Positions 25,878-37,128 are shown, counted from the first letter of the stretch. The stretch is 64,000 nucleotides of DNA from Kiloniellales bacterium (GCA_030066685.1 JASJBF010000054.1:1-64000); one strand, 5' to 3'. The notes: generated by a model not told the origin, from the letters alone. Numbers and translations are program-made.

Positions 25878-28800
25878 GCGGCGCGTCGGCCGAGGCCATG
25901 ATCGCCCGCGCCTCGGCGCTGCAGGTCCGGGCCGCCGACCCGGAGCGCTCTATCTGGGTCGCGGCCTCGGCCGGCACCGGCAAGACCAAGGTGCTGACCG
26001 ACCGGGTGCTCAGCCTGATGCTGGCCGGGACCCCGCCCGAGCGCCTGCTTTGCCTGACTTTCACCAAGGCCGCGGCTGCCGAGATGGCGACCCGCATCGC
26101 CCGGCGACTGGCCGACTGGACCACAGTCGGCGAGGACACCCTGGCCGCGGCCCTGACCGGTCTGCTGGGCCGGATGCCGGAGGACGGCGAGATCGCCCTG
26201 GCGCGCCAGCTCTTCGCCCGGGTCCTCGACGCCGAGGGCGGCCTCAAGATCCAGACCATTCACGCCTTCTGCCAGTCCCTGCTCGGCCGCTTCCCCCTGG
26301 AGAGCCGGGTCGCACCGCATTTCCAGGTCCTCGACGAGCGCTCCGCCGCGGAGCTGCTTGCGGCGGCCCGCGAGGCGGTCCTGGCGCGCAGCGCCGCGGA
26401 GCCCGGCGGGGCCGTCGCCAATGCCCTCGAGTGGCTCGCCGGCCTGCTCGACGAGACCCGCTTTACCGAGGTGCTGGCCGAGCTGACCCGCGAGCGGGGC
26501 CGCTTCACCCGCCAGGTCGAGCGCCTCGGGTCGGCCGGCCTGGCGGCGGCGATCAACGCCCGGCTCGGCATCGGCCGCGAGGAGACCCCCGAAGTGGTCT
26601 TGGCCGAGGCTGTGGCGGACTCCGCCCTCGACCTCATGGGACTGCAGCTGGTCGTCTCGGCACTGGAGGCCGGCACGGACAAGGAGCGGACGGAAGGAGC
26701 CACGCTCAAGCTCTGGCTGGCCTTGCCGGCGGCGGCGCGTGCCGACGCCTTCGAAGACTACGCAGCGCTCTTTCTGACCGCCAAGGGGGAGCTGCGGAAG
26801 CGCCTGCTGACCAAGGCCGCGCAGGCCGCCGTGCCGGGTGCGGAGGCGATCATGGCGGCTGAGGGCGCCCGTCTCCAGGCCGTGCTGCTGCGGCGCAACA
26901 AGGTGGTGACGGCGCGCGCGACCCAGGCCCTGGCGACCCTGGGCGCGGCGGTCCTGGAGGGCTACGAGCACCACAAGGCCTGGGGCGCCTTCCTCGACTA
27001 CGACGACCTGATCCTGAAGACCCGCGACCTGCTGCAGAGCCAGGGCATGACCGGCTGGGTGCTGTTCAAGCTGGACGGCGGCCTCGACCACGTCCTGATC
27101 GACGAGGCCCAGGACACCAATCCGGAGCAATGGCAGATCGTCGAGGCCCTGACCCGCGAGTTCTTCGCCGGCGAGGGCGCGCGCGAGGGCCCGCGCACCG
27201 TCTTCGCGGTGGGCGATGCCAAGCAGTCGATCTTCGGCTTCCAGCGCGCCAAGCCCGAGGAGTTCCTTCGCCTGCGCGGGGTGATGGCGGCGCGCACGGC
27301 GGCTGCGGGCCAGCGCTGGGACGACGTCGACCTGGACGTCTCCTTCCGCTCGACTGAGGCCGTGCTGGCCGCGGTCGATGCCGTCTTCGCCGGTGCCGCG
27401 GCGCGCGATGGCGTCCTGCCCGACGCGCGGCCTTTGCGCCACGAGGCCAGCCGTCGGGGCCAAGCCGGCGTGGTCGAGCTCTGGCCGCCGGCGCCCCTGG
27501 TCGAGAGCGAGTCCGAAGCGCCCTGGAGCGCGCCGCTGGAGCGCCGGGGCACGACTCCGCCGCGGCGGCGCTTGGCGCGGCTCATCGCCTGCAGGATCCA
27601 CCACTGGACCCTCGACCCCAAGGGGGCGGAAGACCCGGAATCGCAGCTGCCGTCCAAGGGCCGGCGCCTGCGGCCGGAGGATTTCCTGATCCTGGTTCGT
27701 CGGCGCAACGAATTTGTCGAGGAGGTGGTGCGCGAGCTCAAGCTGCTGCGCGTCCCGGTAGCCGGCGTCGACCGCATGGTCCTGACCGACCAGCTTGCGG
27801 TCATGGATCTGATCGCCCTGGGCCGCTTCCTGCTGATGCCGGAGGACGACCTGACCCTGGCGACGGTCCTCAAGGGTCCCTTCATCGGCTTCGACGAGGA
27901 GCAGCTCTTCGCCCTGGCCCACGGCCGTCCCGGCACGCTCTGGCAGGCGCTGCGGGACGGCCGGGGCGAGACGCTGCACGCCCGGATGGCCTTGGACCTC
28001 TTGTCCGAGCTGCTGGCCCAGGTCGATACCCTGCCGCCCTATGAGCTCTACGCCGAGATGCTCGGCCGGCGGCGCGGTCGGGAGAGCCTGCTGGCCCGAC
28101 TCGGCCGCGAGGCCGCCGACCCGATCGAGGAGTTCATGGGCCTGGCCCTGGCCTACGAGCGTGAGCATCCGCCCTCTCTGGAGGGCTTCCTGCACTGGCT
28201 CGAGGCCGGTCAGCAGGAGGTCAAGCGCGACCTGGAGCACGGCGGCCGGGCGGTCCGGGTGATGACCGTGCACGGCGCCAAGGGCCTGCAGGCGCCGGTG
28301 GTCTTCCTGCCCGACACCCTGCAGCTGCCGCAGAGCAGCGACAGCCTGTTCTGGCTCGACGACGAGGACTTGCTGCTCTGGCCGCCGCGCCGGGCCTGGG
28401 ACGACGAGGTCGCCGAGGCGGCGCGCGCCCGGCAGCGCGAGGCCCAGCTCCAGGAATACCGCCGCCTGCTCTACGTCGCCATGACCCGGGCCGAGGACCG
28501 GCTCTACGTCTGCGGCTGGGCCGGCCGAAACGATCCGCCGGAGGGCTGCTGGTACGACCTGGTGCGCCAGGGCCTGGCGGCGCGGGCCGAGGCGGTCGAC
28601 TTCGATTTCTCCGGGGCGGCGGCGGAGGGCTGGGCCGGGCCCGGCCAGCGCCTCGCGACCGCGCAGGCGGCGGCGCCGGAGCCCGCCGAGGCCGGGCCGC
28701 CGCCGCTTGCCCCTGGGAAGCTGCCGGACTGGGCGAGCCGCCCGCCGGTCCCGGAGCGCCTGCCGCCGCAGCCCCTGGCGCCTTCGCGGCCGCGCCTGCC

Positions 28801-29347
28801 GGAGCCGCCGCTGCGCAGCCCCCTGGGCGCCGAGGAGGGCGCCGCGCTGCGCCGCGGCCGCCTGGTCCATCGCCTGCTCGAGCTGTTGCCGGAGCTTCCC
28901 GCGCAGGCCTGGGCCGCGGCCGGCGCCCGGCTGCTCGCCCTGCCTCAGCAGGGCCTGACGCCCGAGGAGGCGGAGGCCCTGCTGACGTCGACCCTGGCGC
29001 TGCTGGACCATCCCGATTTCGTCAGGTTCCTCGGTCCGGGCAGCCGGGCCGAGGTGCCGCTCGCCGGGGTGATCGAGGGGCGCGGCGGGCCCCAGGTCGT
29101 CGCCGGTCAGATCGACCGCCTGGTGGTCGAGGCGGAGTCGGTGGCCGTGGTCGACTACAAGTCGAACCGTCGCCCGCCCGACGACCCGGCCGGGGTGCCG
29201 GAGGTCTATCTCAAGCAGATGGCGGCCTACCGGGCGCTGCTGGCGGAGATCTATCCCAAGCGGCGGATCGACTGCTACCTGCTGTGGACGGAGGGGCCGC
29301 GGCTGATGCAACTCCGCTCCGCTCAGCTCGCCGATCACGCGCCTTGA
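25874..29347 (+). CDS. addA: Double-strand break repair helicase AddA
   Basis: UvrD-family helicase-nuclease subunit partnered with AddB. The 1157-residue product has Walker A ASAGTGKT at residues 31-38, motif Ia LTFTKAAAAEM, motif II IDEAQDTNPEQW, motif III VGDAKQSIFGFQRA, motif V VMTVHGAKGLQAPVV and motif VI LLYVAMTRAEDRLYV. A C-terminal RecB-type nuclease contains GRLVHRLLE and VAVVDYKSNR. All motifs are intact. The start ATG overlaps the addB stop by 4 nt, so the two subunits are translationally coupled. The trxA gene follows after 87 bp. Confidence 0.97.
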   Translation: MSGASAEAMIARASALQVRAADPERSIWVAASAGTGKTKVLTDRVLSLMLAGTPPERLLCLTFTKAAAAEMATRIARRLADWTTVGEDTLAAALTGLLGRMPEDGEIALARQLFARVLDAEGGLKIQTIHAFCQSLLGRFPLESRVAPHFQVLDERSAAELLAAAREAVLARSAAEPGGAVANALEWLAGLLDETRFTEVLAELTRERGRFTRQVERLGSAGLAAAINARLGIGREETPEVVLAEAVADSALDLMGLQLVVSALEAGTDKERTEGATLKLWLALPAAARADAFEDYAALFLTAKGELRKRLLTKAAQAAVPGAEAIMAAEGARLQAVLLRRNKVVTARATQALATLGAAVLEGYEHHKAWGAFLDYDDLILKTRDLLQSQGMTGWVLFKLDGGLDHVLIDEAQDTNPEQWQIVEALTREFFAGEGAREGPRTVFAVGDAKQSIFGFQRAKPEEFLRLRGVMAARTAAAGQRWDDVDLDVSFRSTEAVLAAVDAVFAGAAARDGVLPDARPLRHEASRRGQAGVVELWPPAPLVESESEAPWSAPLERRGTTPPRRRLARLIACRIHHWTLDPKGAEDPESQLPSKGRRLRPEDFLILVRRRNEFVEEVVRELKLLRVPVAGVDRMVLTDQLAVMDLIALGRFLLMPEDDLTLATVLKGPFIGFDEEQLFALAHGRPGTLWQALRDGRGETLHARMALDLLSELLAQVDTLPPYELYAEMLGRRRGRESLLARLGREAADPIEEFMGLALAYEREHPPSLEGFLHWLEAGQQEVKRDLEHGGRAVRVMTVHGAKGLQAPVVFLPDTLQLPQSSDSLFWLDDEDLLLWPPRRAWDDEVAEAARARQREAQLQEYRRLLYVAMTRAEDRLYVCGWAGRNDPPEGCWYDLVRQGLAARAEAVDFDFSGAAAEGWAGPGQRLATAQAAAPEPAEAGPPPLAPGKLPDWASRPPVPERLPPQPLAPSRPRLPEPPLRSPLGAEEGAALRRGRLVHRLLELLPELPAQAWAAAGARLLALPQQGLTPEEAEALLTSTLALLDHPDFVRFLGPGSRAEVPLAGVIEGRGGPQVVAGQIDRLVVEAESVAVVDYKSNRRPPDDPAGVPEVYLKQMAAYRALLAEIYPKRRIDCYLLWTEGPRLMQLRSAQLADHAP

Positions 29348-29434
29348 CCTTGGCAGCGCCCGGCCCCAGATTCCCGTGATCCCGAGTCGCGCCCGACCCC
29401 GGCGCCTCCAAGAAACAGGTCACAGGAGTGGGTA

Positions 29435-29770
29435 ATGACGACGACCGCAGTCAGCGACGCCAGCTTCGAAAGCGACGTTCTCAAGGCCGACGCACCGGTT
29501 CTGGTTGACTTCTGGGCCGAGTGGTGTGCGCCCTGCAAGGCGATCGCACCGGCGCTGGAGCAGCTCGCCCAGGACATGCAGGGCCAGCTCACGGTCGCCA
29601 AGATGAACATCGACGACAACCCGCTGACCCCGCAGAAATACGGCGTGCGCGGCATCCCGACCCTGATGCTGTTCAAGGACGGCCAGGTCGCCGGCACCAA
29701 GATCGGCGGGAACCTGACCCGCAACGAGCTTGCCGACTGGGTCGGCGGCGTCATCGGCATCGCCGCCTGA
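29435..29770 (+). CDS. trxA: Thioredoxin
   Basis: The 111-residue cytoplasmic thioredoxin has its active site at residues 30-35, WCAPCK, in the context [16 protein letters not shown]. The usual CGPC dipeptide is CAPC here, which in model thioredoxins can shift redox potential. The cis-proline segment [11 protein letters not shown] is conserved. A strong terminator follows, closing the tsaE-to-trxA cluster. Position after addA is common in alphaproteobacteria. Confidence 0.97.
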   Translation: MTTTAVSDASFESDVLKADAPVLVDFWAEWCAPCKAIAPALEQLAQDMQGQLTVAKMNIDDNPLTPQKYGVRGIPTLMLFKDGQVAGTKIGGNLTRNELADWVGGVIGIAA

Positions 29771-29795
29771 CGACAGAGGCCGAATCCGGTTTTCG

Positions 29796-29826
29796 AGCCC
29801 CGCCCTCGTGGCGGGGCTTTTGCTTT
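29796..29826 (+). terminator. Rho-independent terminator after trxA
   Basis: AGCCCCGCC (29796-29804) pairs with GGCGGGGCT (29810-29818) around a 5-nt loop and is followed by TTTGCTTTT. It ends the trxA transcript 25 nt after the stop codon. Confidence 0.9.
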
Positions 29827-29833
29827 TCGCGTG

Positions 29834-29947
29834 CCCCTCACCCTCCCACAGCGCCGCCGCGCTGCGGGTCCCTCCGTATCCCTTGGGAGAGGGATGCGGA
29901 GGCTTGGCGAGGCCTCGGCCGAGCCCTAGCCGGAGCTGGGTGAGGGG
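29834..29947. repeat. Intergenic inverted-repeat element
   Basis: CCCCTCACCC at 29834-29843 and GGGTGAGGGG at 29938-29947 are perfect 10-bp terminal inverted repeats enclosing about 94 bp. The interior has its own stem (29871 region CCTCCGTATCCCT with AGGGATGCGGAGG ending near 29902). There is no reading frame. The shape resembles dispersed, non-autonomous palindromic elements found between genes in high-GC proteobacteria; only one copy is in this window. Confidence 0.55.
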
Positions 29948-29952
29948 TGGCT

Positions 29953-31281
29953 TTACCCCGGCGGCGTGCCGTTCTCGGCCAGCACGCGGCCGGCGAGGTA
30001 GAGGGAGCCGCAGATCAGGACCCGGGCAGGCCCGTCGGCGTCTCTGTGTACGATGGCCGCCAAGGCGTCCGAAACGCTCGCGAAGGGCGAGGCTGCGAAG
30101 CCGACGGCCCGGGCCGCCTCTGCGGCTTCGGCAGCGCTGAGCGCCCCGGCCTCGCCGGGGATCGGGACCGCGGAGAGCGAGGCGGCGCCGGGCCCGAGCA
30201 GGCGGAGGAAGGTCGCCACCGCCTTGGTCCGCATCATCGCGTAGACGATGTGCAGGGGCCGGTCGCGCCAGCCCGCCGCCATGCGGGCCAGGCTCTCCGC
30301 CGCGGCGACGTTGTGGCCGCCGTCCAGCCAAAGCTCCCAGCCTTCCGGCAGGGCGTCGAGCAACGCGCCCTCGGTCAGCTCTTGCAGGCGGCCCGGCCAG
30401 CTGGCTTCGGCCAGGCCCCGGCGCCGCGCCGTCGCGTCCAGGCCGAAGCCCTCGAGCCTCTCCGCGCAGGCCAGCGCGATGGCGGCATTGGCGACCTGAT
30501 GGCCGCCCGGCAGGGCCGGCGCGGGCACCTGCAGATGCCGCTCGCCCAGCCGGAGGGTCCAGGCGCCGCCGTCCTCGGCGGCCGTGAAGTCCCAGTCCCG
30601 GCCGTGCAGGAAGAGCGGCGCGCCGATCCGCACCGCCTGGGCCTCGATCGCGGCCCGGGCGGCCGGCGCCTGGGGTCCGACCACGGCCGGCATCCCGGGC
30701 TTGAGGATTCCGGCCTTCTCGAAGGCGATGGCCTCCAGGCTCTCGCCCAGGAACTGGGTGTGGTCGATCGAGACCGGGGTGATCACCGAGAGCGCCGGCC
30801 GTTCGATCACGTTGGTCGCGTCGAGACGCCCGCCGAGGCCGACCTCCAGCAGCAGGACGTCCGCCGGGTGCCGGGCGAAGGCCAGGAAGGCGGCGACCGT
30901 GGTGATCTCGAAGTAGGTGATGGGCTCGGCGCCGTTGGCGGCCTCGCAGTCCTCGAGCAGCGCGGCCAGCTCGGCCTCGGGGATCAGGCCCTCGGCCAGG
31001 CGGATCCGCTCGTGGAAGCTTACCAGGTGTGGGGAAGTGTAGGCCTGGACCCGCTTGCCGGCTGCCTCCAGCATGGCGCGCAGGTAGGCGATGACCGAGC
31101 CCTTGCCGTTGGTGCCGGCGACGTGGACCACCGGCGGCAGCTGCGCCTCCGGACGGCCGAGCCGGGCCAGCAGCCGCTCGACGCGGCCGAGGGAAAGGTC
31201 GATGATCTTGGGGTGGAGGCGGCTCAGCCGCTCCAGGATCGCGTCACTCGGCGGCTTTGCGATCGATCGTCCCGGCGCCAT
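29953..31281 (-). CDS. folC: Bifunctional folylpolyglutamate/dihydrofolate synthase
   Basis: Adds glutamate to dihydropteroate and to reduced folates in the cytoplasm. The 442-residue product shows the ATP-binding [11 protein letters not shown] (about residue 52), [14 protein letters not shown] and the C-terminal Mur-ligase-like domain. It starts inside the 3' end of accD with a 38-bp overlap in a different frame, so it is probably translated from the accD transcript. The order accD-folC downstream of trpFBA is the standard proteobacterial arrangement. Confidence 0.96.
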   Translation of the reverse strand: MAPGRSIAKPPSDAILERLSRLHPKIIDLSLGRVERLLARLGRPEAQLPPVVHVAGTNGKGSVIAYLRAMLEAAGKRVQAYTSPHLVSFHERIRLAEGLIPEAELAALLEDCEAANGAEPITYFEITTVAAFLAFARHPADVLLLEVGLGGRLDATNVIERPALSVITPVSIDHTQFLGESLEAIAFEKAGILKPGMPAVVGPQAPAARAAIEAQAVRIGAPLFLHGRDWDFTAAEDGGAWTLRLGERHLQVPAPALPGGHQVANAAIALACAERLEGFGLDATARRRGLAEASWPGRLQELTEGALLDALPEGWELWLDGGHNVAAAESLARMAAGWRDRPLHIVYAMMRTKAVATFLRLLGPGAASLSAVPIPGEAGALSAAEAAEAARAVGFAASPFASVSDALAAIVHRDADGPARVLICGSLYLAGRVLAENGTPPG

Positions 31282-32212
31282 GCTTGGGGTCGTTCGTGTT
31301 GCTGGCCTTGCCCTTGGCCCGGGCGGTCGTCGTCGCCACCGGCAGGGCGATGGCCTCGGGCGGCGCCGGCTGCCGGATCAGGGTCAGGAGGCGGATCAGG
31401 GTGCCGCGCAGTTCGCGCCGGTCGACGACCATGTCGACCATGCCGTGCTCCAGCAGGTATTCCGAGCGCTGGAAGCCGTCCGGCAGGGTCTCGCGGATCG
31501 TCTCTTCGATCACCCTCGGGCCGGCGAAGCCGATGATGGCGCCCGGCTCGGCGATCGCAATGTCGCCCAGCATGGCGAAGGAGGCGGTGACGCCGCCGGT
31601 GGTCGGATCAGTGATCAGCACCAGGTAAGGCAGCCCGGCTTCCCGGACCATCTCGACCGCGATCACGCTGCGCGGCATTTGCATCAGGGAGAGGATGCCC
31701 TCCTGCATCCGCGCGCCGCCCGAGGCGGGCACGACCAGCAGGGGCGCCTTGGCCTTGATTGCCGCCTCGGCGGCGGTGACCAGGCCTTGGCCGACGGCGA
31801 TCCCCATTGAGCCGCCCATGAAGCTGAAGTCGAAGACCGCGACCACGATGGGATGGCCGCCCATGTGGCCGCTTGCGACCATGATGGCGTCGGTCTCGCC
31901 GGTCTTGTTCTGGGCGTCGCGCAGGCGGTCGGTGTAGCGCTTGTTGTCGCGGAACTTGAGCGGATCGCTCAGCGGCTTGGGCAGTGCGACCCGGTCGTAG
32001 GCGCCGTCGTCCAGCAGCATCTCCAGGCGCCGCTTGGCCGAGATGCGCAGGTGGTGGCTGCAGTGCGGACAGACCCGCTGGTTGTTCTCAAGCTCGCGGT
32101 GGAAGACCATCGCGCTGCAACTCGGGCACTTCTCCCAGAGGTTCTCCGGGACGTCCTTGCTCTGGACCAGCGCCCTGATCTTGGGCCGGACGAAGTTCGT
32201 CAACCAGTTCAT
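31244..32212 (-). CDS. accD: Acetyl-CoA carboxylase carboxyltransferase subunit beta
   Basis: Beta subunit of the carboxyltransferase that makes malonyl-CoA. The N-terminal zinc ribbon is visible as CPSC and CPHC pairs (residues ~29-50). It is followed by the crotonase-fold domain with [21 protein letters not shown] and [17 protein letters not shown]. The C-terminal ~40 residues are Ala/Lys-rich and poorly conserved in type, and overlap the folC start. It lies 25 bp downstream of trpA in the same direction. Confidence 0.97.
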   Translation of the reverse strand: MNWLTNFVRPKIRALVQSKDVPENLWEKCPSCSAMVFHRELENNQRVCPHCSHHLRISAKRRLEMLLDDGAYDRVALPKPLSDPLKFRDNKRYTDRLRDAQNKTGETDAIMVASGHMGGHPIVVAVFDFSFMGGSMGIAVGQGLVTAAEAAIKAKAPLLVVPASGGARMQEGILSLMQMPRSVIAVEMVREAGLPYLVLITDPTTGGVTASFAMLGDIAIAEPGAIIGFAGPRVIEETIRETLPDGFQRSEYLLEHGMVDMVVDRRELRGTLIRLLTLIRQPAPPEAIALPVATTTARAKGKASNTNDPKHGAGTIDRKAAE

Positions 32213-32237
32213 GGCTCGCTATCCAATCCTGTCCGCC

Positions 32238-33091
32238 TCAGCCACGCGCCCCGCGGACGCCTTGGGCCAGCTCGGCGACCAGTCCGAGGACAGTCGCCGC
32301 CAGCCCGTCCCGGGCGCGGCCGTCGTCGTCGAGCCCGGCCTTGACCGCGTCGACGATGGCGGAACCGACCACGGCGGCCTCGGCCACCTTGGCGATTTCC
32401 GCCGCCTGCTCGGGAGTCTTGATGCCAAATCCGACGGCGATCGGCAAATCCGTATGCCGCTTCAGCCGGGCCACCGCCTGCTCGACCGCGGCGGCGTCAA
32501 CGGCCCGGGTGCCGGTGATGCCCATGATCGAGACATAATAGAGGAAGCCGCCGGTGCGTGTCAGCACGGCCGGCAGGCGCGCGTCGTCGGTGGTCGGCGT
32601 CGCCAGTCGGATGAAGTGCAGCCCGGCCTGAATCGCCGGGATGCAGAACTCCTCGTCCTCCTCGGGCGGCAGGTCGACCACGATCAGACCGTCGACGCCG
32701 GCGGCGACCGCGGCCTCCAGGAAGGCATCGACGCCGAAATGATAGATCGGATTGTAATAGCCCATGAGGACGATCGGCGTGTCCGGATCCCCGGCGCGGA
32801 AGCCGCGCACCATGCCAAGCACGCCCTTCAGGGTCATGCCAGACTTCAGCGCGCGCAGGCTGGAGGCCTGGATCGCCGGTCCGTCAGCCATGGGGTCGGA
32901 GAAGGGCATGCCCAGCTCTATGACGTCGGCGCCGGCGGCCGGCAGGCCGCGCAGGATCTCGGTCGAGGTCTCGCGGTCGGGGTCGCCGGCGGTAACGAAG
33001 GCGACCAGACCTGCCCGGCCCTCCGCCCGCAAGGCGGCGAAGCGCCGGTCGATCCGGCTCTCGGCGCCGGCGACCGCGGGCGCGGCCTCGC

Positions 33092-33095
<4 letters not shown>
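32238..33095 (-). CDS. trpA: Tryptophan synthase alpha chain
   Basis: Cleaves indole-3-glycerol phosphate to indole. The start at 33095 ([10 protein letters not shown]) is chosen because it overlaps the trpB stop as ATGA; an upstream in-frame start would sit inside trpB. The 285-residue TIM barrel shows [14 protein letters not shown] with the catalytic Glu, GYYNPI, and the second catalytic Asp in [10 protein letters not shown]. The C-terminal glycine loops are present ([11 protein letters not shown]). It functions as a complex with TrpB encoded immediately upstream. Confidence 0.97.
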
Positions 33096-34303
<1,208 letters not shown>

Positions 34304-34453
34304 GGGTGGCGCGATCGCCTTGCAGAAAGCCTCAGGGCGCGGACTTTGCCCCATTGCGCCCGCGCTCGCAATGCCTTCGGCGTTGGCCGATCCGGGCGAA
34401 GGCGGCGCAGACTCTGGCGTTGTACGAGTTAAGTCCAGCCTAAGGCCGGACCA

Positions 34454-35101
34454 TCAGACCGCCGAGAGGGCCTGCAGAAAGGCCGCGATCTTTTCCGGGT
34501 TCTTCCGGCCCGGCTTGTCCTCGACCCCGGAGGACACGTCGACCGCGGGCGCGCGGGTGATGCGCAGTGCCTCGGCCAGGTTGGCGGCGTCGAGGCCGCC
34601 CGAGAGGAACCAGGGCTTCGGCCAGTCCTTTCCGGCCAGCAGGGTCCAGTCGAAGCTCAGCGCGTTGCCGCCGGGCAGGGCGCCCGTCATGTCCTTGGGC
34701 GGCTTGGCGTCGAAGAGCAGCCGGTCGACCACCGGCAGGTAGTCGCGCACGCGCCCGAGATCCGCGGCGCCGGCGACCGGGATCGCCTTCATCACCGGCC
34801 GTCCGAAGCGCTTGCGCAGCTCGGCGACACGGGCCGGGCTCTCCTTGCCGTGGAGCTGCAGCAGATCGAAGTCGTAGGCCTTGAGGATCGCGCCCAGGGC
34901 CGCGTCCTCGGCGTCGACCGTGACCGCGACCTTGCCCAGGCCGGGCGGCAGGCCGGCGGCAATCCGGGCCGCGGCCTCCGGCGCTACCGCCCGCGGGCTG
35001 GGCGGATAGAAGATGAAGCCGACGAAGGCCGCGCCGCCGTCGACCGCAGCGCGCGCGGCCGCGTCGTCCCGGATGCCACAGATCTTCGCCTCGACCGACA
35101 T
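34454..35101 (-). CDS. trpF: Phosphoribosylanthranilate isomerase
   Basis: Third committed step of tryptophan synthesis. The start at 35101 (MSVEAKICGIRD) matches the family start and overlaps the stop of the upstream membrane-protein gene by an ATGA-type junction. The 215-residue TIM barrel contains KICGIRD with the catalytic Cys, LLQLHGKES, and the C-terminal DVSSGVEDKPGRKNPEKI with the catalytic Asp. It is the first trp gene in the minus-strand trpF-trpB-trpA-accD-folC run. Confidence 0.97.
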   Translation of the reverse strand: MSVEAKICGIRDDAAARAAVDGGAAFVGFIFYPPSPRAVAPEAAARIAAGLPPGLGKVAVTVDAEDAALGAILKAYDFDLLQLHGKESPARVAELRKRFGRPVMKAIPVAGAADLGRVRDYLPVVDRLLFDAKPPKDMTGALPGGNALSFDWTLLAGKDWPKPWFLSGGLDAANLAEALRITRAPAVDVSSGVEDKPGRKNPEKIAAFLQALSAV

Positions 35102-35937
35102 CAGGTCTCCTGGTTCTCTCCGCCGACGCGGTCGGGCGGCCCGGCCTGCGCAGCGGGTATCCAGCCGGTGCATTCGCGAAAGGCGATGGAAATGAAGGCG
35201 AGGCCCAGCCCCATGCCGACGTAGAGAAACACCAGGACCGCCATGATCGCGATCGGGCCCGGCGCGCCCTCCGTGCCGCTGGCAAGGGCCGCGCCCACTA
35301 TATTGGTCACGAGCAGCCAAGGCACGACCAGGAGCAACAAGCCCGAGAACAGACGCAACGCCTGGCCACGGGTGTGCCGCCAGGAATCCGACAAACCGTA
35401 GCTCTCATCGACGGCGACCGCCGGGAAGACGAACAACAACCTCAAGGTCAGCACCACGGCGACGACCAAGAGCGCGATGACAAGCAGCATAGCGCCCGCA
35501 GCTTCGGCAGCGAGCTCGGGCGAGGGCTGGCCGTCAAGGCCGCGAAACGATTCCACAACGGAGAACCCGCCGACGATTGGCAGAGCGGAGATCATCAGCA
35601 TGACGATGGCATAGGCCAGGAAACGCCAGTGTCGAGGCGCGAGCGGAGGCAGCAGGCTCGGTGCCGCGCGCTTTGGGCCCAGCAGCGTGAAACGATGCCA
35701 GGCGACGGCAAAATAGGTTTCGGGGATCAGTCCGAGCAAGATGAGTATCAGGCTCCAGGCCAGCGAACCGGTCCCGCCTTGCTGCATAAAGTTGATCCCC
35801 AACGAAAGGGCGTAGGGCAGGGCCGCGGCCTTGGCCAAGTTCGGCAAGTTGCGGAAAACCATAGCGTTGGCCTCCGCGACCGTCTGAAAGACGGGCAGTT
35901 TGCGCAGGGCCTCCTGCGGCGGTCCTTGCTGGCTCAT
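35101..35937 (-). CDS. Multi-pass membrane protein, paralogue A, function unknown
   Basis: The 278-residue integral membrane protein has about six hydrophobic segments. The start at 35937 (MSQQGPPQEAL) is chosen because upstream codons are not protein-like. A conserved cytoplasmic-type stretch, LLFVFPAVAVDESYGLSDSWRHTRG, is nearly identical to one in the next gene, and both start with a short polar head leading to KLPVFQTV/KLPVFKVV. These blocks mark the two as paralogues. Its stop is coupled to the trpF start, but this probably reflects packing more than a role in tryptophan synthesis. I do not recognise an assigned function. Confidence 0.8.
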   Translation of the reverse strand: MSQQGPPQEALRKLPVFQTVAEANAMVFRNLPNLAKAAALPYALSLGINFMQQGGTGSLAWSLILILLGLIPETYFAVAWHRFTLLGPKRAAPSLLPPLAPRHWRFLAYAIVMLMISALPIVGGFSVVESFRGLDGQPSPELAAEAAGAMLLVIALLVVAVVLTLRLLFVFPAVAVDESYGLSDSWRHTRGQALRLFSGLLLLVVPWLLVTNIVGAALASGTEGAPGPIAIMAVLVFLYVGMGLGLAFISIAFRECTGWIPAAQAGPPDRVGGENQET

Positions 35938-36077
35938 GCGCGCTTCGTCCCACTGCGGAACCTGGCACCGCTCCCGTTCTCCGGTCCCGGCAGCCGTCAT
36001 CTCTAGCAGAGGTGGGCCCTGCTGCCACGCCAATCAATCGCCTGAAGGCGCAGCGGGTGGGTTTGGAACCACCACAC

Positions 36078-36190
36078 TAGGGCACGGCGATATGCGGTCG
36101 AATCGACCTCACATCTGAATCGTGCTCTCAACCGCTCAAGGAAAGCGGGCTTCAGATTTGAAGCCGGTTCAGCTTCGGATCGTCCCGCTT
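36078..36190 (-). repeat. Dispersed ~113-bp repeat, copy 1
   Basis: This stretch aligns without gaps to 47504-47618, with about 83 of 110 positions identical, including an unbroken run spanning ATCTGAATCGTGCTCT. Each copy ends exactly at the stop codon of a minus-strand gene. The first half can fold as a long stem; copy 2 shows it more clearly. It contains no reading frame. Confidence 0.8.
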
Positions 36191-37128
36191 CAGGTGGTCA
36201 AGGAATCCGCAGGAACCGTCGGTGCGGCGGACTCGGGCTCCGGATACCATCCCGTCAGGCCCTTGAAGGCGGCGACCACGGCGCCGATGACGATCGCCCA
36301 GTAGCACAGCCCCAGCACGTAGCCGACGGATATGGAATAGAGGAAGTAGTCTTCCATCTCCGCGATGACCTGCTCCGGAGACATTCCCGCCGGACCCTCG
36401 GGCGACATCATGAAGTCCGGGGTCGTCGCCAGGGAGAAGACCATGATCACCACGACCGGCGGGATCGAGACCAGGAACAGCGCGGCGAAGAAGCGCAGCG
36501 CCTGCCCCTTGGTGTGGCGCCAGGAGTCGGACAGCGAATAGGCCTCGTCGACCGAGACCGCGGGAAAGACGAAGGACAGCCGCAGCATGATGAAGAGGAT
36601 CACGCAGAAGAGGACCAGCCACCAGATGGACAGCAGCAGGCTCACGCTCGCCGCGGCCGCGGGGTCTAGGGCGGCGCCTTCCGGACCGATCTCGGGGGCA
36701 AGGGCGGCCATGGGCAAGACCCCGAAGACGAGCGCGATCGCGAAATAGATCAGGAAGATCAGCAGGGTGTAGCCGAGAAACCGCCAGTGCCGGCGCCTCG
36801 GCAGCGGGAACAACGGCGGCCGCCCTCGGTCGGGCCCCAGCAGCTCCAGGCGGTACCAGGCTACGCAGAAGATGATGAAGGTAAAGATCAGGACGAGGTA
36901 GATCAAAACCAGCAGGAGTCCCCGCGAGAATGAGCCGGGCGCACCCAGGATCATCGGCTTCACGATCTGCCAGTAGGCCCAGTAAAGGGGTGCGCCAAGC
37001 AGGATCGGCAGCAGGGCGGCCTGAGGCAGGTAAAGGAGGTGTCGAAAGAAGCTCCCGTAGGCCTCCCCGACGACCTTGAAGACCGGCAGCTTCTGGCGTG
37101 GCTGGCCGGCCGGCGTTGCCTCTGTCAT
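36190..37128 (-). CDS. Multi-pass membrane protein, paralogue B, function unknown
   Basis: The 312-residue integral membrane protein has about six transmembrane helices, at roughly residues 35-55, 70-95, 118-142, 160-185, 215-240 and 265-285. The signature between helices 4 and 5, SFVFPAVSVDEAYSLSDSW, is shared with the neighbouring paralogue. The polar loop after helix 5 differs in length. The ~113-bp repeat abuts its stop codon and separates it from paralogue A. Tandem duplication is the simplest origin. No catalytic or transport motif is evident, so function is left open. Confidence 0.8.
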   Translation of the reverse strand: MTEATPAGQPRQKLPVFKVVGEAYGSFFRHLLYLPQAALLPILLGAPLYWAYWQIVKPMILGAPGSFSRGLLLVLIYLVLIFTFIIFCVAWYRLELLGPDRGRPPLFPLPRRRHWRFLGYTLLIFLIYFAIALVFGVLPMAALAPEIGPEGAALDPAAAASVSLLLSIWWLVLFCVILFIMLRLSFVFPAVSVDEAYSLSDSWRHTKGQALRFFAALFLVSIPPVVVIMVFSLATTPDFMMSPEGPAGMSPEQVIAEMEDYFLYSISVGYVLGLCYWAIVIGAVVAAFKGLTGWYPEPESAAPTVPADSLTT

